NCBI GenBank assembly: GCA_035637315.1
Contig: DASPXK010000382.1
Coordinates: 1-10,992 of the forward strand
From: DASPXK01 sp035637315
GTDB lineage: Bacteria > Chloroflexota > UBA6077 > JACCZL01
Direction: 5' to 3'
Length of the DNA: 10,992 nt
This document shows, one piece after another, positions 5,447-10,992 of this stretch (positions are counted from its first letter, which is position 1; the number at the start of each line of letters is the position of its first letter). Made by a program: the position numbers and the translations under genes. Under the pieces are notes generated by a model, which had not been told where the DNA came from, made no database searches, and was given only the letters and a program-made list of their open reading frames with translations.

Positions 5447-6353
5447 CGCGCTTCCCTTTCTTTCTTCGGCTCCCCGACGGCGGCTTTCTTGGCGGCGGAT
5501 TAACGCCTTCACTCGGTGGGTCGTCAGCTTCCGCGGAGGCGCTTCTCGTCGCCCCATTGCCTCCGAAACGAGCCGCCAGGCCGAGCCCGCCCCCGAGGCC
5601 AGCACCCAGCGCAGCCGGCTTGATCGGGTCCCAGCCCACGGTGAAGCCCATTCGCAAGATCTCGAAGAGGTTGCTGACCACCCAGTACAGCACCAACCCG
5701 GCCGAGAATTGAAAGCTGATGTAGAACAGGAAGAGCGGCATGAAGTACGTCTGCATCCGCTGCATCATCTGCTGCTGCGGGTCGTCCGACGGGCCGCTCG
5801 TCGGCGTCATCTTGCCGTACAGGACCTGCGTGATCAACATCACGATCGGCAAGACACCGGGCACCGGGATCCCGTCGGGCAGGTTAAACAACTGGCCCGG
5901 TATGTGGAATGCGATGTCCGGCTGGTTCAGGTTCTGGATCCAGAGCCATCTGTCCCTGAAGAAGTGGTCTGACTCAGCCGTCGAATTGGCGAGCTGATTG
6001 AGCGCCTGATACAACCCGATCAGCACGAACATCATCGGGAGCATCGGCAGGCAGCCCGCGGCCGGGTTGACGCCGTGCTCCTTGTACAGGCGCATCTGCT
6101 CCTGGGCCATTCGCTCGCGGTCCTTGCCATGCTTCTTGCGGAGCTGTGCCAGCTCGGGCTGGATGGCCTGCATCGCTTTCATGCTCTTGGTCTGCATCAG
6201 ACTGAGCGGGAGCAGGACCAGCTTCAGCAGCACGGTGAACAGGATGATCGCGAGCCCACCGCTGCCGGTGACGAGCGCGAGCTCGCGCAGGCCGCCCTCG
6301 ATCGCCCCGAGCAGCGGGTTCCAGATCGGGAGGAAGATGTCGAACGGATTCAA
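5433..6353 (-). CDS. yidC: YidC/Oxa1 membrane protein insertase
   Basis: A 306-residue YidC of the short type without the large periplasmic domain. It inserts and folds inner-membrane proteins, alone or with SecYEG. TM1 is about 30-52 with the hydrophilic-groove positive residue Lys44 (LLKLVLLPL). A cytoplasmic coiled-coil hairpin runs about 56-92 (SMKAMQAIQPELAQLRKKHG). Further membrane segments lie near 100-120, 165-182 and 203-235. The tail 280-306 is Pro/Lys/Arg rich (RRKKGKRGGKR), typical of a ribosome-contacting end. The start appears to be TTG 6353 with an AGGGA about 8 bp upstream; no ATG fits the N-terminus. It lies 24 bp after yidD and overlaps jag by 14 bp. Confidence 0.94.
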   Translation of the reverse strand: MNPFDIFLPIWNPLLGAIEGGLRELALVTGSGGLAIILFTVLLKLVLLPLSLMQTKSMKAMQAIQPELAQLRKKHGKDRERMAQEQMRLYKEHGVNPAAGCLPMLPMMFVLIGLYQALNQLANSTAESDHFFRDRWLWIQNLNQPDIAFHIPGQLFNLPDGIPVPGVLPIVMLITQVLYGKMTPTSGPSDDPQQQMMQRMQTYFMPLFLFYISFQFSAGLVLYWVVSNLFEILRMGFTVGWDPIKPAALGAGLGGGLGLAARFGGNGATRSASAEADDPPSEGVNPPPRKPPSGSRRKKGKRGGKR

Positions 6354-6377
6354 ATCGAAGTCCCTGCGCGGCCCCGG

Positions 6378-6587
6378 TCAGCGCACCGGGTCGTAGCCGC
6401 CCGGGTTGAACGGGTGGCAGCGGGCCAGCCGGGCCAGCGTCATCCAACCGCCTCGGCTGAGCCCGTAACGCTCGATCGCATCGTAGCCGTAGCGCGAACA
6501 GGTTGGCCAGAACCGGCACGCGGGTGGCAGCAGATGCGCAAGCGTGAGCTGGTACAGGCGAATCGAAAGGAGCGCGAGCCTACGCAT
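6378..6587 (-). CDS. yidD: YidD membrane-insertion efficiency factor
   Basis: A 69-residue protein of full family length. It has an N-terminal amphipathic helix (LALLSIRLYQLTLAHLL), then the conserved PACRFWPTCSRYGYDAIERYG (Cys24, Cys30) and RCHPFNPGGYDPV at 56-68 (Cys57). YidD is a membrane-associated helper of YidC-dependent insertion. ATG 6587 overlaps the rnpA stop by 8 bp (ATGCGTAG), the usual tight coupling for this pair. It ends in TGA at 6380-6378. Confidence 0.94.
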   Translation of the reverse strand: MRRLALLSIRLYQLTLAHLLPPACRFWPTCSRYGYDAIERYGLSRGGWMTLARLARCHPFNPGGYDPVR

Positions 6588-6939
6588 GACAGTCGGAACT
6601 CGGAACTGGCAGCAGCTGCGCGCGTCGGAGCAGCTCTTCGGTGGCCCCCTGCAGAGCGCTCCAGTCGGCGTTGGCGCTCGGCGGTCGGGCGATGAAGACC
6701 AGGTCCTGGCCGGATCTGAGCTCCGGATGGCGGAGTCGAACGGCCTCGCGGACTCGCCTCCGGACCCGATTGCGGACCACCGCTCCCCCTACTTGCTTGC
6801 CGACTGAGATGCCGACCCGCGTCGCCTGGGCCTCATTTGGCGCCACGAAGAGCACCAGGAGCGGGTGCGCCCAGGACCGCTTCGCGGCACGTACCCGCTT
6901 GAAATCGGTGTCTCGGCGAAGGCGGTACGCGCGTTTCAT
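6580..6939 (-). CDS. rnpA: Ribonuclease P protein component
   Basis: A 119-residue basic protein that binds the RNase P RNA and helps 5' processing of pre-tRNA. The start MKRAYRLRRDTDFKRV is typical, and the family RNR signature RNRVRRRVREAVR is at 56-68. FVAPNEAQATRVGISVGKQVG provides the central beta-sheet. It begins 30 bp after the rpmH stop and overlaps yidD by 8 bp. A GGAG lies just before ATG 6939 with only one base between, so the SD is poorly spaced; translation may rely on coupling to rpmH. Confidence 0.95.
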   Translation of the reverse strand: MKRAYRLRRDTDFKRVRAAKRSWAHPLLVLFVAPNEAQATRVGISVGKQVGGAVVRNRVRRRVREAVRLRHPELRSGQDLVFIARPPSANADWSALQGATEELLRRAQLLPVPSSDCHA

Positions 6940-6969
6940 GCTCCGCGGCCGGCGCAGCCAGCACGCGGC

Positions 6970-7110
6970 TTAGACGACCGTCAATCGTTTGCGCCCGCGG
7001 AGGCGTCTGCGTCGCAAAATCGCTCGCCCCCCTGGGCTGCTCATGCGCTTGAGGAATCCGTGCTCACGTTTTCGGGGCACACGCTTCGGCTGGTACGTCC
7101 GTTTTGGCAC
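6970..7110 (-). CDS. rpmH: 50S ribosomal protein L34
   Basis: A short frame on the minus strand from GTG 7110 to TAA 6972-6970 gives 46 residues. It begins (M)PKRTYQPKRVPRKREHGFL, continues with KRMSSPGGRAILRRRRLRG, and ends RKRLTVV. This is L34, which is normally 44-50 residues, with its hallmark KRTYQP start, GF-x-x-R/K-M core and basic tail. GGGGAGG lies 3 bp upstream of the GTG, which fixes the start. It is the first gene of the cluster, 30 bp before rnpA, and has a strong promoter at 7156-7185. It supports large-subunit assembly. Confidence 0.95.
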   Translation of the reverse strand: MPKRTYQPKRVPRKREHGFLKRMSSPGGRAILRRRRLRGRKRLTVV

Positions 7111-7155
7111 GTGCCTCCCCGCTCTCGAGACCTCGCCGGCCTTCTAAGTCTCCGT

Positions 7156-7185
7156 ATTGTAGCCACCCCAGAAAACCACAGTCAA
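7156..7185 (-). promoter_or_regulatory. Sigma70-type promoter of the rpmH-rnpA-yidD-yidC-jag cluster
   Basis: TTGACT (-35, 7185-7180) and TACAAT (-10, 7161-7156) are separated by 18 bp on the minus strand, matching consensus at 5 of 6 positions each. The start of transcription would be near 7149, leaving a leader of about 40 nt to the rpmH GTG. No DnaA-box cluster is visible in the flanking 7111-7253. Confidence 0.75.
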
Positions 7186-7253
7186 CGTAGGAGTTCGGAG
7201 CGGGTCGACCGGGCGGTCCCCCGCCGTCCAAAACTTTGACGCCACCCGTTCGG

Positions 7254-7336
7254 AGCTGGGAGCTGGGAGCTGGGAAGTGGAACCTGGGAGGTGGGAGAGG
7301 GATCACGACCCCTAACTCCCATCTCCTATCTCCCAA
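7254..7336. repeat. Inverted pair of 7-bp repeat arrays upstream of rpmH / downstream of the permease
   Basis: Left arm 7254-7302 has seven heptamers close to AGCTGGG (7254-7260, 7261-7267 and 7268-7274 are identical). After a short spacer the right arm, about 7316-7336, has the inverse units CTCCCAT, CTCCTAT, CTCCCAA. The array ends 4 bp before the permease stop codon at 7340-7342, so it lies in the permease 3' trailer and could fold as a terminator-like hairpin separating it from the rpmH promoter. Confidence 0.7.
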
Positions 7337-7339
7337 CGC

Positions 7340-8773
7340 CTATTTCGTGCCCAGCACGAAGTACAGTGCGAACGCCAGGCTCAGCACCCACAGGACCGGC
7401 CCGGCTCGTCTGGCCTGAAGCAGGGTGTACAGGATCACGCCGGCCGCGATGCCGTTGGTGATGCTCCAGGTCAGCGGCATCAACATCACCGTGAAGAGGG
7501 CGGGCAGGCCCTGCGCGAAGTCCGTCCAGGGGATCTCGCTGCCCACGGCGGCGAGCATCAGCAAGCCCACTATCATCAGCGCGCCGGCGGTTGCCTCAGG
7601 CGGCACGATCGCGAACAGGTTCCCCAGCCACATCGCGATGAAGAACGGCAGCGCTGTGACCACCGCGGTCAAACCGGTCCGTCCGCCATCGGCAATCCCG
7701 GCTCCGCTCTCGATGTAGGTCGTGGCGCTCGACGAGCCTGCCAGCCCGCCGACGAGCGCACCAAGCGAGTCGACCAGGTAGGCGCGGTCCTCGTTCTGGC
7801 GGAGGTTGCCCCGACTGTCCACGAGGCCGGCTTCCTTGCCCAGCGCGGTGAAGGTGCCCGCCGTGTCGAAGAAGTCGCTCAGCATCAGCGAGAACGTCGC
7901 CAGCAGGCCGGCCAGGATCAACGCCGCGCCGCCCTTGGCCACGAACTGCAGACCTGCCAGCCCACTGCCCAGGTACCGAAAGTCCGGCGCGCCAACCGGC
8001 TGGTCCGGAATCTCCAGCTTGCCGGGGATCGTGGAGAGAGGCGTTTGGAGCGCCACGTGGACCACTATCCCGACAACCGTCGTGATCAAGATGCCCAACA
8101 GGATCGCGCCCTTGAGCCTCTGGCGCAGCAGGGCCGCGGTCAGGATGAGTCCGAACAGCGCGAACACGACCGGTGGGGCGGTGAAATTCCCCAGCGCGCC
8201 GGCCGTCGGAGGCGGCACGGTCCCGCCTTGCGTTCCTACCAGAGGCACCGTGTACAGGCCAGCCTCGTATGCACCGATCGAGAAGAGGAACAGCCCGATG
8301 CCTGCCCCAATCGCCATCTTCAACGAGACTGGAATCGCGTGCAGCACTTGCTGGCGGAGTCCAGTCAACACCAGGATGGTGATGATCAGCCCCTCCAGCA
8401 AGATCACCCCCATCGCCTCGGCGAAGCTGTACTTCAAGCCCACCATCAACTGAAACGCCACCACGGCGTTGATGCCCATGCCAGGTGCCAGGGCAAAAGG
8501 GACGTTCGCCCACAAGCCCATCGCCAGGCTGATCAGCCCCGCCACCAGACACGTGCTCGTCACAATGGCCGGGAACGACAGGTCGATCCCTGCCACCTTC
8601 GCGCCCGAGGTCAGGACGACCGCGTTGACGATGATGATGTAGCTCATGACCATGAAGGTGGTCAGCCCGGCCCGCACCTCCGTGGCCACGTCGGTGCCTC
8701 GCTGGGAGAGCCCAAACCGTCGCTCCCAGAATGACTCGCGCGCGATCGCAGCTTGAGCCACGCCGCCCTCCAC
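7340..8773 (-). CDS. NCS2-family (AzgA-type) adenine/purine permease
   Basis: A 477-residue polytopic inner-membrane transporter, full length for the AzgA branch of NCS2, which takes up adenine, guanine or hypoxanthine with protons. Family marks are ALAPGMGINAVVAF at 94-107, SDFFDTAGTFTALGKEAGL at 299-317, the substrate-site signature TTYIESGAGIADGGRTGLTA at 351-370, and about 12-14 hydrophobic segments. The frame opens at GTG 8773, but GTG 8761 (codon 5) has GGAGGG four bases upstream and is the better-supported start. A -10-like TAAAAT at 8826-8821 could start its transcript; no clear -35 was found. It is divergent from adenine deaminase, which strongly suggests adenine as substrate. Stop TAG at 7342-7340. 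Confidence 0.92.
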   Translation of the reverse strand: MEGGVAQAAIARESFWERRFGLSQRGTDVATEVRAGLTTFMVMSYIIIVNAVVLTSGAKVAGIDLSFPAIVTSTCLVAGLISLAMGLWANVPFALAPGMGINAVVAFQLMVGLKYSFAEAMGVILLEGLIITILVLTGLRQQVLHAIPVSLKMAIGAGIGLFLFSIGAYEAGLYTVPLVGTQGGTVPPPTAGALGNFTAPPVVFALFGLILTAALLRQRLKGAILLGILITTVVGIVVHVALQTPLSTIPGKLEIPDQPVGAPDFRYLGSGLAGLQFVAKGGAALILAGLLATFSLMLSDFFDTAGTFTALGKEAGLVDSRGNLRQNEDRAYLVDSLGALVGGLAGSSSATTYIESGAGIADGGRTGLTAVVTALPFFIAMWLGNLFAIVPPEATAGALMIVGLLMLAAVGSEIPWTDFAQGLPALFTVMLMPLTWSITNGIAAGVILYTLLQARRAGPVLWVLSLAFALYFVLGTK

Positions 8774-8905
8774 GAGTGAGAAGTGAAGAGTTAAGAGTGA
8801 AGCATGAAGAACGCGAACATATTTTACAGCCGGCTTTCCATACGAGGGACCCCAAGATAGAATGCCGGTGCGTAACCTAATTCTTCACTCTTCACTCTTA
8901 ACTCG
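8774..8905. repeat. Inverted pair of 7-bp repeat arrays enclosing the permease/deaminase promoter region
   Basis: Left arm 8774-8808 is five heptamers close to GAGTGAA; right arm 8879-8905 is the inverse (AATTCTT, CACTCTT, CACTCTT, AACTCGG). GAGTTAAGAGTGAAG (8788-8802) and CTTCACTCTTAACTC (8890-8904) are a perfect 15-bp inverted repeat. Between them is about 70 bp of AT-richer DNA that must hold both divergent promoters. The left arm ends directly against the permease GTG and the right arm 12 bp before the deaminase GTG, so each arm falls in the 5' leader of one gene. Confidence 0.78.
8835..8863 (+). promoter_or_regulatory. Candidate promoter of adenine deaminase
   Basis: TAGAAT (8858-8863) is a good -10 and is preceded after exactly 17 bp by TTTCCA (8835-8840), a 4-of-6 match to the -35. 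Transcription would start near 8870 with a leader of about 47 nt that includes the right-hand 7-bp repeat arm. I saw no purine-riboswitch core in this short leader. Confidence 0.45.
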
Positions 8906-8916
8906 GGGGGCGACCG

Positions 8917-10638
8917 GTGGCACTGCGCGAACGGATCATGGCGGCTCGGGGGCTCGAGCCGCCGGACCTGGTCCTGAAGCGGGCTCGGGTCGTCAACGTC
9001 TTCACCAACGAGGTTCATCCGGCCGACGTGGCCATCCACGAGGGCCACGTCGTCGGGCTGGGGGATTACAGCGGTCCCAATGAGCTCGACCTGGCGGGCG
9101 CCTTCGTCCTGCCTGGCCTGGTCGACGGCCACCTGCACATCGAGAGCACGCTCCTCGAGCCGTCCGAGTTCGCTCGCGCCGTCGTGCCGCGCGGGGTGAC
9201 CAGTGTGGTCGTAGATCCCCACGAGATCGGCAACGTGCTCGGGGCGGATGGCATCAAGCTCCTCCTCGCTGCCACCTCGGATCTGCCGCTCACCGTCTTC
9301 ATCAACGTCCCATCCTGCGTGCCGGCCTCGCCGATGGAGACGTCCGGCTTCGTCCTCAAGGCCGAGGACATGGCGCCCCTGCTCCAGCTGGATCGGGTGA
9401 TCGGCATCGCCGAGGTCATGAACTTCCCCGGGGTGCTCAACGCCGACCCTGACGTGCTCGCGAAAGTCGACCTGGGGCAGCGGCTGAACGTCCCGATCGA
9501 TGGCCACGCACCCAGGGTTCGGGGCAAGGACCTGTGCGGCTATCTAGCCGCCGGCATCGATAGCGACCACGAGACGACCCGCGCCGATGAAGCCGAAGAC
9601 AAGCTGCGGCTCGGGATGTGGCTGATGGTCCGACAGGGCTCCACCGAGCACAACCTGGCTGACCTGCTGCCGGTCGTTCAGCGCTTCCGCGCGCGGCGGG
9701 CGATGCTCGTCACCGACGACCGCACCCCGACCGACCTGCGCGACGAGGGCCACGTCGACCACGCCCTTCGCCAGGCCATCGCCCAGGGCCTGGACCCGGT
9801 CTGGGCGGTGGCGATGGCGACCCTAAACCCGGCCGAGCGGTTTGGCCTGAGGCGCCTGGGCGCCGTGGCCCCGGGCTACGTGGCTGACCTGATGGTCGTC
9901 GACGATCTACGCGACTGCCGCGCCAGGCTGGTACTCAAGCGCGGCCAGGTCGTGGCCCAGGACGGGAAGCCGCTCTTCGAGACCCGGCCCTTCGATTACT
10001 CGCCGGCCTTGAACAGCGTCCGGATCAAGCCGGTCGGTCGATCGAGTTTCCGGATCGCCGCCGGCAGCGGGCCGCCTCGGGCGGTCAGGGTCATCGGGTT
10101 GGTGCCCGGACAGATCGTCACCGAGAACCTTGTCGAGCAGCCGCGCGTGGTCGACGGCGAGATCGTCGCCGATCCGACCCGCGACCTGCTGAAGTTCGCC
10201 GTCATCGAGCGCCACCGAGCGACGGGCAACGTGGGGCTGGGGCTAGTGAAGGGCTTTGGGCTCCAGTCCGGCGCGATCGCCTCCTCTGTCGCGCATGATG
10301 CCCACAACATCGGCGTGGTCGGTACCAACGACGACGACATGCTGATCGCCGTGGAGGCGCTTGTCGACAGCCAGGGCGGACTCGTGGTTGTGGGCGGCAG
10401 CCGGGTGCTGGGGCTCCTGCCGCTGCCGATCGGCGGGCTGATCTCCGACCTGCCCTTCGAACAGGTTGCCGAGCGGCTCGAGGCCCTGGAGGCGGCCGCG
10501 CGGCAGCTCGGCTGCCGCGTCGCCCACCCGTTCATGGCCATGTCGTTCCTCGCCCTGTCGGTGATCCCGTCGCTCAAGCTCACCGACCAGGGCCTGGTCG
10601 ACGTGGAGGCCTGGAAGCTCGTCCCCCTCACCGCCTAG
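8917..10638 (+). CDS. ade: Adenine deaminase
   Basis: A 573-residue amidohydrolase that converts adenine to hypoxanthine and ammonia for purine salvage, full length for Ade. Metal and catalytic motifs in order: DGHLHIEST (70-78, the HxH pair H72/H74), DPHEIGNVLG (100-109), INVPSCVPASPMETSG (129-144), IAEVMNFPG with Glu166, DGHAP with His197, SDHET with His218, and VTDDR with the Asp pair 267/268. The Ade-specific C-terminal domain is present through DLPFEQVAERL and HPFMAMSFLALSVIPSLKLT. It starts at GTG 8917, with only a G-run (GGGGGG) 6 bp upstream as SD; ATG 8938 is possible but has no SD. It is transcribed away from the purine permease gene, a natural uptake-plus-deamination pair. Stop TAG 10636-10638. 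Confidence 0.95.
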   Translation: MALRERIMAARGLEPPDLVLKRARVVNVFTNEVHPADVAIHEGHVVGLGDYSGPNELDLAGAFVLPGLVDGHLHIESTLLEPSEFARAVVPRGVTSVVVDPHEIGNVLGADGIKLLLAATSDLPLTVFINVPSCVPASPMETSGFVLKAEDMAPLLQLDRVIGIAEVMNFPGVLNADPDVLAKVDLGQRLNVPIDGHAPRVRGKDLCGYLAAGIDSDHETTRADEAEDKLRLGMWLMVRQGSTEHNLADLLPVVQRFRARRAMLVTDDRTPTDLRDEGHVDHALRQAIAQGLDPVWAVAMATLNPAERFGLRRLGAVAPGYVADLMVVDDLRDCRARLVLKRGQVVAQDGKPLFETRPFDYSPALNSVRIKPVGRSSFRIAAGSGPPRAVRVIGLVPGQIVTENLVEQPRVVDGEIVADPTRDLLKFAVIERHRATGNVGLGLVKGFGLQSGAIASSVAHDAHNIGVVGTNDDDMLIAVEALVDSQGGLVVVGGSRVLGLLPLPIGGLISDLPFEQVAERLEALEAAARQLGCRVAHPFMAMSFLALSVIPSLKLTDQGLVDVEAWKLVPLTA

Positions 10639-10684
10639 CGTGCCTCACCGGCCCTGGCCCCCCAAGCACCTTCCTCCGTGGACG

Positions 10685-10847
10685 ACCTAACCCCCCAGCC
10701 CCCTTCCCTAAAGGGAAGGGGGAGCTTGTTCAACTGTTGTCCGTGAGCCGGGGCGCTCGCCTCACGACTTCCACCAGCATCGCATGACCACCGTACGGCT
10801 CACGTAGTTCCCCCTTCCCTAAAGGGAAGGGGGCTAGGGGGTTAGGT
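10685..10847. repeat. 163-bp composite inverted-repeat element (REP/MITE-like)
   Basis: Two 42-bp arms, 10685-10726 and 10806-10847, are near-perfect inverted copies (about five differences). Each arm is itself a hairpin: CCCCCTTCCC-TAAA-GGGAAGGGGG at 10699-10722 and again at 10810-10833, a 10-bp stem with a 4-nt loop. Inside the arms a further 9-bp inverted pair, CGTGAGCCG (10742-10750) and CGGCTCACG (10796-10804), is nested. It resembles paired REP/BIME-type or small non-autonomous elements; I see no transposase or clear target duplication. Lying between the convergent ade and NHL gene ends it may act as a two-way terminator. It fills most of the 221-bp gap 10639-10859. Confidence 0.75.
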
Positions 10848-10859
10848 AATGGGGGCCTC

Positions 10860-10992
10860 CTACGCTCGCACGAACTTCTGGAGCGAGTGGCAGCCCTGGT
10901 GGTACTCGCCATACCGGTCCAGGGCGGTGTGAGTGACCTCGGCTACGTAGATGTCGCCGTGCGAGTCCACCCAGACGCCGTGCGGGGATGCG
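10860..10992 (-). CDS. NHL-repeat (beta-propeller) protein, C-terminal end (partial)
   Basis: A minus-strand frame enters from the right edge and ends at TAG 10862-10860, giving 43 residues: ASPHGVWVDSHGDIYVAEVT, then a short tail ending CHSLQKFVRA. The H-G-V/I-x-V-D-x-x-G-x-I/L-Y-V-A-E core is one NHL repeat, and a closing tail with a Lys/Phe-x-Arg strand is typical of the last blade in six-bladed NHL propellers related to peptidyl-alpha-hydroxyglycine amidating lyase-like proteins. The activity cannot be judged from one repeat. It is separated from ade by the inverted-repeat element. Confidence 0.7.
   Translation of the reverse strand, partial: ASPHGVWVDSHGDIYVAEVTHTALDRYGEYHQGCHSLQKFVRA

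Noticed and set aside
5447..5605. Longer start for Jag (300 residues)
   Set aside because: It overlaps the yidC coding end in another frame; the Jag-N domain starts at GTG 5446.
7596..8855. Minus-strand 419-residue frame overlapping the permease
   Set aside because: Same strand, other frame; Gly/Arg/Asp-rich translation without membrane segments, while the overlapping frame is a clear NCS2 permease.
8806..8916. Purine riboswitch in front of ade or the permease
   Set aside because: The leaders are too short and lack the conserved three-way-junction core; only promoter-like and repeat sequence is visible.
300..10638. UGA reassigned to an amino acid throughout
   Set aside because: UGA ends DUF488, the cyclase, parA, the kinase, jag, yidC and yidD at the expected family lengths, so it is a normal stop here.
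10699..10833. CRISPR array, because the same hairpin occurs twice
   Set aside because: Only two copies, in inverted arms, with no spacer series and no cas genes.

Overview
This is a GC-rich bacterial chromosomal window. Its core (about 1940-7110, minus strand) is a rearranged version of the conserved replication-origin-proximal cluster: rpmH-rnpA-yidD-yidC-jag, then a PfkB-family sugar kinase, then parA-parB. Gene content, frequent GTG/TTG starts and abundant short degenerate intergenic repeats remind me of Chloroflexota. That assignment is an impression from memory; there is no 16S or other phylogenetic marker search behind it.

Layout. 2-217 (+): C-terminal end of an ATP-grasp ligase. It converges on a minus-strand pair: a DUF488 protein (300-854) and a class III nucleotidyl cyclase (887-1702). 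The cyclase reading frame is interrupted by one in-frame UGA at the position where I expect the second cysteine of a CxxC pair. 1703-1939: promoter, Shine-Dalgarno and a hairpin. 1940-7110: the origin-type cluster, read rpmH to parB on the minus strand, with several overlapping junctions and a good sigma70-type promoter upstream of rpmH (7156-7185). 7340-8773 (-) and 8917-10638 (+): a divergent adenine salvage pair, an NCS2/AzgA-type purine permease and adenine deaminase. 10685-10847: a 163-bp composite inverted-repeat element. 10860-10992 (-): C-terminal end of an NHL-repeat protein.

The genes form three functional blocks. The first is ribosome, RNase P and membrane-insertase assembly (L34, RnpA, YidD, YidC, Jag). 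The second is chromosome partitioning (ParA, ParB). The third is adenine uptake and deamination to hypoxanthine. A cyclase/DUF488 pair of unknown physiological role sits downstream of parB under its own promoter.

The two most unusual signals are (1) the single in-frame UGA inside an otherwise intact cyclase gene that keeps a strong promoter and SD, which is either a nonsense mutation or a CxxU selenocysteine candidate; and (2) a family of degenerate 7-bp tandem repeats. These repeats occur mostly as inverted pairs at gene junctions (parB/parA, parA/kinase, rpmH/permease, permease/deaminase) and once inside parB. They have become part of coding sequence: they encode the ends of ParA, ParB and the kinase and a linker in ParB, and at the parA-parB junction they supply stop codon, SD and start codon. 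dnaA, mnmE, mnmG and rsmG, the usual partners of this cluster, are not in the window, and I saw no DnaA-box cluster or canonical parS by eye.
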